64,000 nucleotides of DNA, from positions 121,549 to 185,548 of the forward strand of contig NZ_CAJFCI010000076.1 in assembly GCF_904061905.1 (NCBI RefSeq), in the 5' to 3' direction. Numbering within the stretch: the stretch's first letter is position 1; each line of letters begins with the position of its first letter. The position numbers were made by a program, and so were the translations under genes. Origin of the DNA: Zestomonas carbonaria (lineage in GTDB: Bacteria; Pseudomonadota; Gammaproteobacteria; Pseudomonadales; Pseudomonadaceae). The notes under the pieces are model-generated. The model did not search any database and was not told the DNA's origin. It was given only the letters and a program-made list of their open reading frames with translations. Below, piece after piece: positions 37,501-45,850 of this stretch.

Positions 37501-38025
37501 CTGATGGCCGGGGTCTACTTCCGCCTGATCGACAGCGCCGAGCGCCGCCTGCGCCTCGGCGCCAACGCCATGTACTGGCACTACGACAAGGACCTGAGCG
37601 GCTACACCTTCGGCCACGGCGGCTACTACAGCCCACAGCGGTACCGTTCGCTGTCCGTGCCGATCAATTACGCCCAGCGCCGAGGGGACTGGTCGTTCTA
37701 CGCGGAGGCCGCGACGGGCTATGCCTGGGCGCGCAGCGACGACTCGCCCTACTTCCCGACCCGCCCCGACTGGCAGGCCGAGGCCGGCAACCCGATGTTC
37801 CGTGGCGGCGAAAGCGACGGTTTCAGCTATCGCTTCAGCTTCAGCGCGGAACGCCGGCTCACGCCGAACTGGTTCGTCGGCGCCAGGCTCGGCATGGAAC
37901 AATCGGTCGGCAGCGACTACGAGCCCCGTGGCGCCCTGCTCTACCTGCGCTACAGCTTCGACCCGTGGGACGGTGACCTGAAGATGCCGGTGGAACCGCT
38001 GGAGGAATACGCCGAGTTCAACTGA
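34579..38025 (+). CDS. bcsC: Cellulose export protein BcsC (TPR plus outer-membrane barrel)
   Basis: 1148 residues. Signal peptide (about 1-20, ending TLA), then about 19 tetratricopeptide repeats in about 30-760 (for example QALEHEENIDQ and YQQALRLDPENSEARLSL), and a C-terminal BCSC_C 16-strand barrel (about 780-1148) with Gly/Tyr/Trp-rich beta strands. It carries the glucan from the periplasm through the outer membrane. The second of two adjacent Met codons is chosen because GGAGG is 7 nt upstream. It ends 6 bp before the convergent bcsG stop, with no terminator between. Confidence 0.95.
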   Translation: MNRASCWLLLALLSLGTLADDLDSNRQRLLEQIRTGEARNKVELIEDSLNRLFKLNENDPDGLVALLRLQVRRGQLDEAEATLERLRGSAPDSENLALATLYLRLHQPEARARLQQARLLARAGRPEEALAIYDELFQPGFPSADHALEYWQTLGNTEQGQTRALKGLEELVRDYPHSSTYRLALARQRLSLDPYSEAGHADLERLAGDPYARQGVAGVWLDRLERLPIDPRSAALWRRYLQQYPDDERARQALAEQERLLANPAFQARQRALTALEQSSRDYPRIERDLRAALKGFPEDSQTLGALGLLHQRQGRQAEALALYQQALEHEENIDQRSKWQTLIAEARFWSTLKSADAALQQGNLELAERHYRQAAAQRPDATAPLNGLAAVQVRRNDNAGAERHYKAALSRDRNDSTAKRGLIDLYSAEQPERARALAATLPAEQRQRVVSELDRQEAARLVASAEQHADQQRWATARHQLEQAQRLQPDNPWIAYELAKARAGLGDRNAAQSFDALLQRSPHDRTARYAHALFLASQDQPRQALDSLDKVPAEARDDSVRALDKRLRLDLAMRHARQLYATDRRTEAAAYLEQRQREFPGEAAIALTLGEWAEAAGNRQDAELHYQQALRLDPENSEARLSLIELTAQRGDGDVRERLAAFAPDAPSPGQQRRIANLWLNLGETKRAERNMTAARQAAPQDPWIWRDSGRLARASGQPRAALDAYREAMRNSGLDTPDGALAFTRNTREENADDWLLRSIRSDAAALYQQQSPTATLQYSYLESSGTPGYSDLRADYLQFEAAHPLGSGQGFFRAEQVILDNGSFRDADAALEFGSSELCQPRGEACDQGHRQQRQEGTSVALGWRGERLEWDIGSTPLGFPVENLVGGVRVKGDLADLGWRLDLSRRPLNNSLLSFAGSEDPRTGTTWGGVLANGVRLGLGYDQGGPFGIWSSLQAHRLTGRHVEDNDRYRLMAGVYFRLIDSAERRLRLGANAMYWHYDKDLSGYTFGHGGYYSPQRYRSLSVPINYAQRRGDWSFYAEAATGYAWARSDDSPYFPTRPDWQAEAGNPMFRGGESDGFSYRFSFSAERRLTPNWFVGARLGMEQSVGSDYEPRGALLYLRYSFDPWDGDLKMPVEPLEEYAEFN

Positions 38026-38031
38026 GGTGGC

Positions 38032-39669
38032 TCAACGCTGCGGGTACTTGATCCAACTGCGATCCTCCATCCGCAGGTAGTGCTCCCCCTGGACCTGCAT
38101 CATCACGCTGCCCTCGTTCTCCGCCACGACCATGTCCAGTTTCGGCAGGTCGCGGAACGCGGCGGCCAGGTCGAAGTCGGCGGAGGCATAGGCCTTGCCG
38201 TCGACCAGCCGGGCGATCAACTCGGACAGGGCCTGATAGCTGCTGGGGGCGTCGATGCGCAGCGGCGTCTCGGGCAGGCGCGCCTTGGCGTTGATCAGCT
38301 TGACCCCAGCGGGAATCCGCGTCACCGACGGACTGGGTATCTCGCGCATGCCGCGCACCTGCATCCGGTCGCCGCGCAGGGCCGCGCCATGCTCGGAGAC
38401 GATGACCAGCAGCACCGGCCGGCCGGAGGCCTGCAACAGGTCGATGAAGCGTTCGAGATCGTCGAGCAACTGCTCCAGGGAAGTCCGGTAATCGGCGCTG
38501 ACCGTCTTGCCCGTGGCCTTGTCCACCAGGCGGTTGCCGTCGTGCAGGGTGATGGAGTTGTAGAACAGCGCCTCACGCGGCGATGCATCGGCGAGCCGCT
38601 GCTTCCACCAGTGGTCAAGCACTTCCAGGTCGCGATAGATGGGCGAGCCGTCGAACCCGGTCAGGGTCGGCCGCAGGCTCCTGGACAGGCTGTTCGGGGC
38701 CTGCACGCCAGCGTCGCGCAACAGCCCCAGCAGGTTGTCGAACTGCCCGGTGTGGTTCAGCAGCAGCGCCTCCTCGAACCCCAGCCGCTTGAGGTTCTCG
38801 AACAACAGGCATTCCTTGGCGACGGAGTTGTAGAGATCGGCGTTGGACGACTGCCCGCAACTGGCCCGCAACACACGCAGCACGGCCGGGCCGCTGTAGG
38901 TGGCGGCGGAGTTGAAGTTGTCGAACAGGACATCCATCCGCCCCCACAGGGGATGCTGGGTCAGCCCCACTTCCTCCAGGTCGTCCCAGGCCATGGAACA
39001 GATGTTCAGCAGCAGCACATCCACCGGCGGCACATCCGCCCCGAGGCTCTGCGGGAATACCGTGACCTGCCGCCGCTGCCCGCCATAGAAATCCTCCAGG
39101 CGGTCGTTCAGGAAGGCATCGGAAATCTCCACCGGAGTAGCGCCCGGCGTTTCCTGGCGCACCACCGCGGCCGCTTCCGGCGCCACGGCCTGGGGCCGCG
39201 AAAACAGTTGCTGGTCGCCGATCACCAGCACGGCGACCAGGGCTGCCACGGTGAAGCTGGTGATCCGCAGCCACTGGCTGAGGAACAGGTAGCCGACCAG
39301 CAGGATCAGCCCGACGGCGACCCAGGTCGGGTTGATGAACCGCCCCACCAGCTCCAGCAGGTAATGCGCGCTGAACTGCGACACCAGGGACGATTGGTCG
39401 AGCAGCCGACTGAACGGCGGCAACCAACTGTCGTAGTAGTAGAGAGCAATCCCAAGCGGAATCGCGACCACATGGCGCAGGCGATGCAGCCACAGCGGTG
39501 GCAGGGGCATGAGCAGGAATGCGGCGAACGCCAGGTTTTCCAGCGCATGGAAATCGAGCTGGCCGTACCACAGCAGGACGAACTTGGTGATGAAATAGAA
39601 ATTCCACAAGCCAAGGCCCCGCCAGATGCTCAATGCTCTTGGCGGGCTCAGAGCATCACTCTCCCGCAT
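38032..39669 (-). CDS. bcsG: Cellulose phosphoethanolamine transferase BcsG
   Basis: 545 residues. Four or five helices in about 20-165, then a periplasmic alkaline-phosphatase-like domain. The likely nucleophile is Ser259 (TYSGPAVLR) with zinc ligands in Cys224 (NICSM), His376 (LHDGN), Glu426 and His427 (SEHGAAL), all in line with E. coli BcsG. It adds phosphoethanolamine from phosphatidylethanolamine to nascent cellulose. It is convergent with bcsC rather than in a bcsEFG operon. GGGAGGGAG precedes the ATG at 39669; a start 7 codons earlier is rejected. Confidence 0.93.
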   Translation of the reverse strand: MRESDALSPPRALSIWRGLGLWNFYFITKFVLLWYGQLDFHALENLAFAAFLLMPLPPLWLHRLRHVVAIPLGIALYYYDSWLPPFSRLLDQSSLVSQFSAHYLLELVGRFINPTWVAVGLILLVGYLFLSQWLRITSFTVAALVAVLVIGDQQLFSRPQAVAPEAAAVVRQETPGATPVEISDAFLNDRLEDFYGGQRRQVTVFPQSLGADVPPVDVLLLNICSMAWDDLEEVGLTQHPLWGRMDVLFDNFNSAATYSGPAVLRVLRASCGQSSNADLYNSVAKECLLFENLKRLGFEEALLLNHTGQFDNLLGLLRDAGVQAPNSLSRSLRPTLTGFDGSPIYRDLEVLDHWWKQRLADASPREALFYNSITLHDGNRLVDKATGKTVSADYRTSLEQLLDDLERFIDLLQASGRPVLLVIVSEHGAALRGDRMQVRGMREIPSPSVTRIPAGVKLINAKARLPETPLRIDAPSSYQALSELIARLVDGKAYASADFDLAAAFRDLPKLDMVVAENEGSVMMQVQGEHYLRMEDRSWIKYPQR

Positions 39670-39764
39670 GCTCCCTCCCCGGCCCGTCATCGGGCTCTAT
39701 CCCAGGCATGGCCCCGCGCGGCCATCGCTCCAAGCATTGCCCATCAGGAGGAAAATACAACCGG

Positions 39765-39800
39765 CTCTTGTAGGGTGCGCCACGGCACACCCTACAAGAG
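39765..39800. repeat. 13-bp perfect inverted repeat (GTAGGGTG type)
   Basis: CTCTTGTAGGGTG and CACCCTACAAGAG are perfect 13-bp arms around CGCCACGGCA, between the lipoprotein stop and the bcsG start (both minus strand). It is a member of the GTAGGGTGCGC dispersed Pseudomonas repeats and could end the lipoprotein transcript. No run of T follows on the minus strand. Confidence 0.82.
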
Positions 39801-39818
39801 CGTCAGTGCCGGCATAGG

Positions 39819-40097
39819 CTAGCGCCCGGCGCGCGACTCGCGGATATAGAAACGCGCCCGCTCGGACTTCGCCGTGCAACCTTCGTAGCTCTCGAACTGC
39901 TGCTGGGTCTTCGCCGCGGTGAGCAGCGACAGTGCTTTGGAATAACTGACCGTACCGGCGAAGCCCTCGGCCTTGGCAATATCCAGCTCCTTCCAGGCGG
40001 CGTCCAACTGGTTGGCACAGGTTTCGCGGTAGGCGGTCTTGCCTGCGCAACCGGCCAGCAGAAGAGCGAAAACAGGCAGGTAGATCAGGGCTTTCAT
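39819..40097 (-). CDS. Small lipoprotein of unknown function
   Basis: 92 residues. The N-terminus MKALIYLPVFALLLAGCAG is a lipoprotein signal with lipobox LAGC (Cys17) and Ala at +2, so outer-membrane anchoring is expected. The rest is a helical, Lys/Glu-rich domain (AYRETCANQLDAAWKELDIAKAEG) with two more Cys that could pair. Family not recognised beyond hypothetical Pseudomonas lipoproteins. AAGGAG precedes the ATG; divergent from the patatin gene. Confidence 0.85.
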   Translation of the reverse strand: MKALIYLPVFALLLAGCAGKTAYRETCANQLDAAWKELDIAKAEGFAGTVSYSKALSLLTAAKTQQQFESYEGCTAKSERARFYIRESRAGR

Positions 40098-40260
40098 GGG
40101 GGTATTGCTCCTTGGATGAGAGAACCGTTGCCAGTTAGGACAACGCGCCAACGAAAACGATTCCACGACGACTGGCCGGATTTTAGCCGCCCTGCGCCTT
40201 GGCGTGCCGCGAACGCGCGCGTATGTTCGAACAATGGCTGTGCTGGAAGGGGGAAGTGCC

Positions 40261-41310
40261 ATGACAAGCAAGCGAGTAGCCCTGGTGCTGGGGTCGGGTG
40301 GCGCACGCGGTTACGCGCACATCGGCGTGATCGCCGAGCTGGAGGCACGCGGCTACGAGATCGGCTGCATCGCCGGGTGCTCGATGGGCGCGGTGGTCGG
40401 TGGCATCTACGCCGCCGGCAAGCTCGACGAATACCGCGCCTGGATCGAGAGCCTGGACTACCTCGACGTGCTGCGCCTGCTCGATGTCAGCTTCCGCCTC
40501 GGAGCCATCCGCGGCGAGAAGGTGTTCGGGCGGATTCGCGACATCGTCGGCGAGATCGATATCGAAGACCTCAACATCCCCTACACCGCGGTCGCCACCG
40601 ACCTCACCAACCAGCAGGAAATCTGGTTCCAGGAAGGCTGCCTGCACCAGGCCATGCGCGCCTCGGCAGCCATCCCCAGCCTGTTCACCCCGGTGATCCA
40701 GGGCAACCGCATGCTGATCGACGGCGGCCTGCTCAACCCCCTGCCGATCGTGCCGGTGGTGTCCAGCCACTGCGACCTGATCGTCGCCGTCAACCTCAAT
40801 GCCACCAACCAGAAGCAGTACCACCTGCCGGTAATCGAGCGCTCGCCGGCCCTCAAGGGACGCATCGACCAGTTGATGGCCTCGCTCAGCGCGCGCCTGC
40901 CCTTCCGCGCGCGCGGCAACGATCAGGAACAGGATGTGCTACTGCTCGAACGCAGCGCCGAGCTGCAGCCGCCAGAACCCAATCCCTGGCTCGAGGAATC
41001 GGCCTCGCCCCAGGCCCAGCAGCCCGCCGCCGCGCCGGAAAGCGAGGGCGCCCCGAAGTCGGCCGAAGGCTCGGTGGTGGTCAGCAGCATCGGGCCCGCC
41101 TCGCTGCTGGACCTGATCAACCAGAGCTTCGAGGTCATGCAGACCTCCCTCGCGCAATACAAGATCGCCGGCTACCCGCCGGACCTGGTGATCAACGTGC
41201 CGAAGAAGGTCTGTCGCTTCTTCGAGTTCTACAAGGCGCCGGAGCTGATCCAGTTGGGCCGGCAGATCGCCAGCGACACGCTGGACCGCTACGAGCAGGA
41301 GAACGGCTGA
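40261..41310 (+). CDS. Patatin-like phospholipase
   Basis: 349 residues. The patatin domain (about 5-205) has the oxyanion glycine-rich GSGGARG (11-17), nucleophile Ser41 in GCSMG and catalytic Asp154 in the DGG motif. A Pro/Ala/Glu-rich linker (about 240-290) and a helical tail follow. There is no signal peptide, so it should act as an intracellular lipid acyl hydrolase; a RssA-like role is possible. AAGGGGGAAG precedes the ATG. Confidence 0.92.
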   Translation: MTSKRVALVLGSGGARGYAHIGVIAELEARGYEIGCIAGCSMGAVVGGIYAAGKLDEYRAWIESLDYLDVLRLLDVSFRLGAIRGEKVFGRIRDIVGEIDIEDLNIPYTAVATDLTNQQEIWFQEGCLHQAMRASAAIPSLFTPVIQGNRMLIDGGLLNPLPIVPVVSSHCDLIVAVNLNATNQKQYHLPVIERSPALKGRIDQLMASLSARLPFRARGNDQEQDVLLLERSAELQPPEPNPWLEESASPQAQQPAAAPESEGAPKSAEGSVVVSSIGPASLLDLINQSFEVMQTSLAQYKIAGYPPDLVINVPKKVCRFFEFYKAPELIQLGRQIASDTLDRYEQENG

Positions 41311-41331
41311 GGGCACTCCCCGCGCTGTTCA

Positions 41332-41359
41332 TTGGTTCCCCGCGAACGCGGGAATCCAA
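41332..41359. repeat. Palindrome of the GGATCCCCGCG family
   Basis: TTGGTTCCCCGCG and CGCGGGAATCCAA are near-perfect inverted arms around AA, between the convergent patatin and permease genes. It is the fourth copy of the family in this window. Confidence 0.8.
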
Positions 41360-41384
41360 AAAGAACGAAAGGATTCCTCCGCCG

Positions 41385-42476
41385 TCAGACCGGCGGCTTC
41401 TCCGTCACCCGCTCGCCCACCGTCTCCACGTTCTGTTGCTGCGCCGGATCGTGGGCGATCCAGTCGCCGACCAGGCTATAGGCCACCGCCAGCAGGGTCG
41501 GGCCGAGGAACAGGCCCATGAAGCCGAAGGCCACCAGGCCGCCGAACACCCCGAGCAGCACCACCACCAGCGGCAGGTTGCCGCCACGGCTGATCAGGTA
41601 GGGCTTCAGCACGTTGTCCACGCCACTGATGATGAACGTGCCCCAGATGGCGAGGAACACCGCGTAGCCATACTCACCCTGCCAGACCAGCCAGGCGGTG
41701 GCGGGAATCCAGATCAGCGGCGGGCCCATGGGGATCAGGCTCAGGGCGAAGGTCAGCAGGCCGAGCACCAGCGCCCCCGGCACGCCGGCGATCCAGAAAC
41801 CGATCAGCGCCAGCAGCGCCTGCGCGGCGGCGGTGCCGATCACGCCGTTGACCACCCGCTGCACGGTGCCGGCCACCAGTTCCAGGTAATGGTCGGCGCG
41901 GTCGCCGATCAGCCGGTGCAGGCCGCTGTGCACCAGGGTCGCCATGCGCGGGCCGTCGCGATAGAAGAAGAACACCAGCACCAGGCTCAGGGCCAGTTCG
42001 AGCACTCCGGCGCCGATCTGCGCACTGCGCGCCAGCAACCAATTGCCGACCTGCCCCATGTAGGGCTTGAGGCTGTCGAAGAACTCCGCGCCCTGCTGGT
42101 CGATGGTGGCCCACAGCGCGACCAGCCGCTCGCCCACCAGGGGGATGTCGTCCAGCCAGGATGGCGCCGCTGGCAAGCCGCGCAATTGCAGGTCCTTGAC
42201 CAGGTCCATGGCGTCGCGGATATGGTCGGCCAGGTTGAAGCCGAGCATCACCAGCGGCACCGCCACCAGCAGCATCCAGCCCAGGGTGAGGATAGTCGCC
42301 GCCGCCGTGACGTGGCCTTTCAGCGCGCGGGTCAACAACGGCATCAGCGGCCAACTGGCGAACGACAGCACGGCGGCCCAGAACAGCGCCGACCAGAACG
42401 GCGCCAGCACCCACAGGCTGGCGCCCAGCAACGCCAGCACCAGAATCTGCAGCAACAGGCGGTCGTTATTGGGCAT
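41385..42476 (-). CDS. AI-2E-family membrane permease
   Basis: 363 residues with about eight helices and the family signatures SALFWAAVLSFASWPL (N-terminal) and GLLTFALSLIPMGPPLIWIPATAWL, GNLPLVVVLLGVFGGLVAFGFMGLFLGP (C-terminal). Relatives export autoinducer-2, act as antiporters or have unknown cargo (PerM, YdiK). AGGAG precedes the ATG. It is separated by 95 bp from the DUF4892 gene upstream, so it could be a single unit. Confidence 0.9.
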   Translation of the reverse strand: MPNNDRLLLQILVLALLGASLWVLAPFWSALFWAAVLSFASWPLMPLLTRALKGHVTAAATILTLGWMLLVAVPLVMLGFNLADHIRDAMDLVKDLQLRGLPAAPSWLDDIPLVGERLVALWATIDQQGAEFFDSLKPYMGQVGNWLLARSAQIGAGVLELALSLVLVFFFYRDGPRMATLVHSGLHRLIGDRADHYLELVAGTVQRVVNGVIGTAAAQALLALIGFWIAGVPGALVLGLLTFALSLIPMGPPLIWIPATAWLVWQGEYGYAVFLAIWGTFIISGVDNVLKPYLISRGGNLPLVVVLLGVFGGLVAFGFMGLFLGPTLLAVAYSLVGDWIAHDPAQQQNVETVGERVTEKPPV

Positions 42477-42571
42477 GGGGGCACTCCTGGGATAGCGAAG
42501 AATTCGGTGAGACCGGGTCAGTGGCGCACAAGATGACCGACCCGGGTCTCGCTATCAAGGAGTGGAATGCT

Positions 42572-43372
42572 CTAGCGCAACAATTTGAGGCTCAGTCCCG
42601 GTGTCTCCTGACCGGCGTCCAGTTCCAGGCGCGCGGCGCGTACCCGGAGTTGCACCAAAGCCTCGCGCCAGGCCTCGGCATGGGCTCCGGACAAGCTGAC
42701 CCGCAAGGTGCTGTCGAGGTTCAGGCTGCGCGCCAGCAGCTCGCTCCAGGCCGGCTGCGGCTCGCCATCGAGACGCGGCAAGGCCAGCTCGCCGGTGGCG
42801 CGCAACTGACGCAGCAGGGTTCCCGGGGTCGGCAGCAGATCGCCCAGCGGCTGCGCGGCCCGGACCTGCTCGACATGCAGGTAGGCGCGGCGATTGCCAC
42901 GGGTGATGCCGTACAGCGCCAGCAGGCTGTCCTCGTCCAGGCGCATCAGCAGGTAGTCCTGCTGATCGTCCGGCCCGTACAGCGTGGCATTGCCGAACAC
43001 CGCATTGGCCCACAGGCTGCTGGAGCCGCAGTCGCGCCCGTCGCACCAGTAGAGCAGCTCGGCGCCCTGCTCCTGCAAGGCCTTGCGGGTCGCCTCGAAG
43101 GCCTGCTCGCCCAGGTGCTCGCGAGGCAGTTGGTAGGTCACCGCGGTGAGCTGGCCCTGCACCTCGACCTGCTCCTCGTAGCGCACCTGGTTGCTGATCC
43201 GGCGAACCGGTCCCTGGGGATAGACGCGCTGCACATCGCCGACCTCGCGGAAGCCGACGATCCCCGCATTCGGGAAGCGCGGCACCTCGGGCAGATCCCT
43301 GCTACCCGGCAGATCGGCCGCCAGCGCGCTCATCATGCCGAAACAACCGGCCAGACATAGAGTCCATCGCAT
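42572..43372 (-). CDS. DUF4892 exported protein
   Basis: 266 residues with a signal peptide (about 1-19, ending ALA). DUF4892 family: an N-terminal DLPEVPRFPNAGIVGF and a later YLLMRLDEDSLLALYGITRGNRRAYLHVEQ block, with CDGRDCGSSS probably forming a disulfide. A shorter domain (about 180-266) resembles the OmpA-like part present in longer DUF4892 members. Function unknown. The ATG is 12 bp inside from a GTG that overlaps the GST stop; the GTG start would add four residues. Confidence 0.82.
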   Translation of the reverse strand: MRWTLCLAGCFGMMSALAADLPGSRDLPEVPRFPNAGIVGFREVGDVQRVYPQGPVRRISNQVRYEEQVEVQGQLTAVTYQLPREHLGEQAFEATRKALQEQGAELLYWCDGRDCGSSSLWANAVFGNATLYGPDDQQDYLLMRLDEDSLLALYGITRGNRRAYLHVEQVRAAQPLGDLLPTPGTLLRQLRATGELALPRLDGEPQPAWSELLARSLNLDSTLRVSLSGAHAEAWREALVQLRVRAARLELDAGQETPGLSLKLLR

Positions 43373-43380
43373 CGGCCGCT

Positions 43381-44043
43381 TCACTTCATCAGCATCGATT
43401 GGGCGGACGCGACAGCTTTCTCGTCCGGTTCGCGGCGTTCGGGCACCCGCAGGCCACGCTGCACCGCCGGGCGCGACTCGATGGCCGCCAGCCAGCGCTG
43501 CAAGTGTTCGAGACCGTCGATCGGCACCCCCGCCCACTCGTACAGGCGCACCCAGGGGAAGGTGGCGATGTCGGCGATGCTGTAGTCGCCGGCCAGGTAT
43601 TCCGCCTCGCCCAGGCGGCCGTCGAGCACTTCGTAGAGGCGCCGGGTCTCGTGCTGGTAGCGGTCGATGGCCGGCTGCAGCTTCTCCGGGAAGTAGCGAT
43701 AGAACACGTTGGCCTGGCCCTGCATCGGGCCGATGCCGCCCATCTGGAACATCAGCCACTGGATCACCCGCGAACGTCCCTTGACGTCCTGGGGCATCAG
43801 TTGGCCGGTCTTCTCGGCGAGGTAGATGAGGATGGCACCGGACTCGAACACGGCGAAGCCATCATTGTCGCGATCGACGATGGCCGGAATGCGGCCGTTG
43901 GGATTGATCCTGAGGAATGCCGGGGCTTTCTGCTCCTTCTTGTCGAAGCTCAGCGCGTGCACTTCGTAGGGCAGGCCTAGCTCCTCGAGGGCGATGGATA
44001 CCTTGTGCCCGTTCGGCGTGGCGGCGGTGTACAGCTCGATCAT
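43381..44043 (-). CDS. Glutathione S-transferase
   Basis: 220 residues. An N-terminal thioredoxin-like domain (about 1-80) with TPNGHKVSIALEELGL and the GSH-anchoring ES-x-A (FESGAILIYL), then an all-helical C-terminal domain with the N-capping stretch EYLAGDYSIADIATFPWV. It resembles the YfcG/YghU (Nu-class) transferases, several of which have disulfide-bond reductase activity. AAGGAG precedes the ATG. It may be cotranscribed with the DUF4892 gene and the hydrolases upstream. Confidence 0.92.
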   Translation of the reverse strand: MIELYTAATPNGHKVSIALEELGLPYEVHALSFDKKEQKAPAFLRINPNGRIPAIVDRDNDGFAVFESGAILIYLAEKTGQLMPQDVKGRSRVIQWLMFQMGGIGPMQGQANVFYRYFPEKLQPAIDRYQHETRRLYEVLDGRLGEAEYLAGDYSIADIATFPWVRLYEWAGVPIDGLEHLQRWLAAIESRPAVQRGLRVPERREPDEKAVASAQSMLMK

Positions 44044-44094
44044 CGTGATCTCCTTGGCAGTCCGTGTGCAGACTTGCCGTTCAGCCGCCCTGCG

Positions 44095-44958
44095 TCAAGT
44101 CGCCTGGAAGAAGCGATTGAAACAGTCTGCAACCGCCTGCGCGCCCTCCTCGTCTTCGAGGTGCAGATGATGACAGCCGGGAATCTCGGTGATCTCGATG
44201 GGCAAGTCCTTGAGCAACTCCTGGGCACCGGGAGTCTTCTTCATGATGCCCTGGCTGGCCAGCACCAGGCTCACCGGGCAGGTGATGCGGTGCACGAAAG
44301 CCAGCGCCTGCGGCAATGTCAGGCGGATCGGCGTGGGCAGCGTCAGGCGGTTGTCGGTGCGCCAGATGTAGCCTCCCGGCACCGGCATCACGCCGCGCTG
44401 GGCGAGCAGTTCGGAAGCCTCGCGGTTGACCGGGACCTTGCCCTTCATGCGCGCCTCGATGGCCTTCTCGAAGCTGTCGTGGACGCGCTTGCGCTTGCCG
44501 GCCAGGGCCCTTTGCGCCTCCAGCGCCTTGGCCAGCTCCAGCGGCGTGTCCTCGGGCTGGGCGGTCGGCGGGACGATCGCATCGATCAACGCCAGGCGCT
44601 CGACGCGCTGCGGCATGGTGCCGGCCAGCAGGGTCGAGACGATGGCGCCCATGGAGTGGCCGAGCAGCGAGAAGCGCTCCCAGCCGAACTGGTCGGCAAC
44701 CTGGAGCAGGTCGTGGACGTTGTCCCAGATGGTATAGGCGGCGCCCGGCGGACGGTGATCGGAATAGCCGTGGCCGGCCAGGTCGACGGCGACGATGCGC
44801 AACTCGTGCAGCTTGGGGATCAGCCGCGCGAAGCTCATCGCGTTGTCCATCCAGCCGTGCACCGCCAGCACCGGCAGGCCATCCTCGGGACCGTGGATAT
44901 GCGCCGCCAGTTCGATGTGCGGCAGGCTCAGGCGTACCTCCTCGACCGGCAGGGTCAT
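44095..44958 (-). CDS. Alpha/beta hydrolase
   Basis: 287 residues. HGWMDN forms the oxyanion loop (about 34-39), the nucleophile is in LLGHSMGAIVST (Ser about 100), and the His in PGCHHLHLED closes the triad. A helical lid lies at about 140-195. Cytoplasmic; the substrate is unknown. The ATG overlaps the stop of the second hydrolase upstream (ATGA), so the two are coupled. Confidence 0.92.
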   Translation of the reverse strand: MTLPVEEVRLSLPHIELAAHIHGPEDGLPVLAVHGWMDNAMSFARLIPKLHELRIVAVDLAGHGYSDHRPPGAAYTIWDNVHDLLQVADQFGWERFSLLGHSMGAIVSTLLAGTMPQRVERLALIDAIVPPTAQPEDTPLELAKALEAQRALAGKRKRVHDSFEKAIEARMKGKVPVNREASELLAQRGVMPVPGGYIWRTDNRLTLPTPIRLTLPQALAFVHRITCPVSLVLASQGIMKKTPGAQELLKDLPIEITEIPGCHHLHLEDEEGAQAVADCFNRFFQAT

Positions 44959-45770
44959 GCCTGGCCCTGCCAGCGGGCGAACAGCCGCTTGAGCGTCTCG
45001 GCGGTGTCCTGCGGCCGCTCCAGCGGGAACATGTGGCCGCCCGGCAGGGTCAGGCATTCGCCGCGTGGCACCCGATTCACCAGGCGCACGTCCTGATTGC
45101 GCACCACCCGGCTGCGGTCGCCACGCACCACCGCCAGCGGCACCCGCAACTGCTGCGGCCGTCCGGGATTGTTGTGCGGCACGGTGCGATAGATGCTGAT
45201 CTCGGTGGCCGGATCGAAGCGCAGGCGCAGTCCATCCCCGCTCGGCTGCAACGCATGGTGGACGTAGGCGTCCAGGCAGTCCGGGTCGAAATGGCGGAAC
45301 AGCGTCTTGCCGGCGAAGTATTCGCGCGCCTCGGCCGGATCGTTGAAGGTCTCGCGGCGCCCCAGGGTCCGTCCGGCCGGGGTGAGCCGGTCGATGAGGC
45401 CGAAGCGCTTGGCAGTGCGGATCGCCAGCCGGGCGGCCAACGGCAGCATCGGCGAATCCAGCATCACCACGCCCCGGTACAGCTCCGGGCGACGCAACGC
45501 GGCGCGGTAATGCAGCACGCCGCCAAGCGAATGACCGACGCCCCACACCGGCGCATCCAGCCGTTCCAGGTGGTGGATCAGTTCCTCGACCAGCGCCTCC
45601 CAGTTATCGCCGACCGGAAAGCGCGGGTCGTGGCCGTGCCGGTCCAGATGGCGCACCTGGTAGTGCGGCGCGAGTGCGTCGAACAGCTTGCCGTAGGTGG
45701 CCGAGGGAAAGCCGTTGGCGTGGGCGAAGAAAACCGGTTGCGGCATGATCATGGTCTGCGGACGGGACAT
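44955..45770 (-). CDS. Alpha/beta hydrolase
   Basis: 271 residues. HANGFPS is the unusual oxyanion motif, the nucleophile is in GVGHSLGGVLHY (Ser about 80), and the late GGHMFPLERPQ holds the catalytic His. Family members are esterase- or haloperoxidase-like. It is translated together with the downstream hydrolase. No ribosome-binding site stands out before either possible start (45770 or 45752). Confidence 0.88.
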   Translation of the reverse strand: MSRPQTMIMPQPVFFAHANGFPSATYGKLFDALAPHYQVRHLDRHGHDPRFPVGDNWEALVEELIHHLERLDAPVWGVGHSLGGVLHYRAALRRPELYRGVVMLDSPMLPLAARLAIRTAKRFGLIDRLTPAGRTLGRRETFNDPAEAREYFAGKTLFRHFDPDCLDAYVHHALQPSGDGLRLRFDPATEISIYRTVPHNNPGRPQQLRVPLAVVRGDRSRVVRNQDVRLVNRVPRGECLTLPGGHMFPLERPQDTAETLKRLFARWQGQA

Positions 45771-45850
45771 CGGGGGATTGTCCGGCAGGCAACGCCCGCC
45801 GGGCAATGACGCAACTGACGGCACTATGGCCAAAGACTATGGCTGGCGGC

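Noticed and set aside
40116..42536. 806-codon plus-strand frame spanning the patatin and permease genes
   Set aside because: It covers the patatin gene in another frame, an intergenic palindrome and the antisense of the permease, with low-complexity Arg/His/Gln composition.
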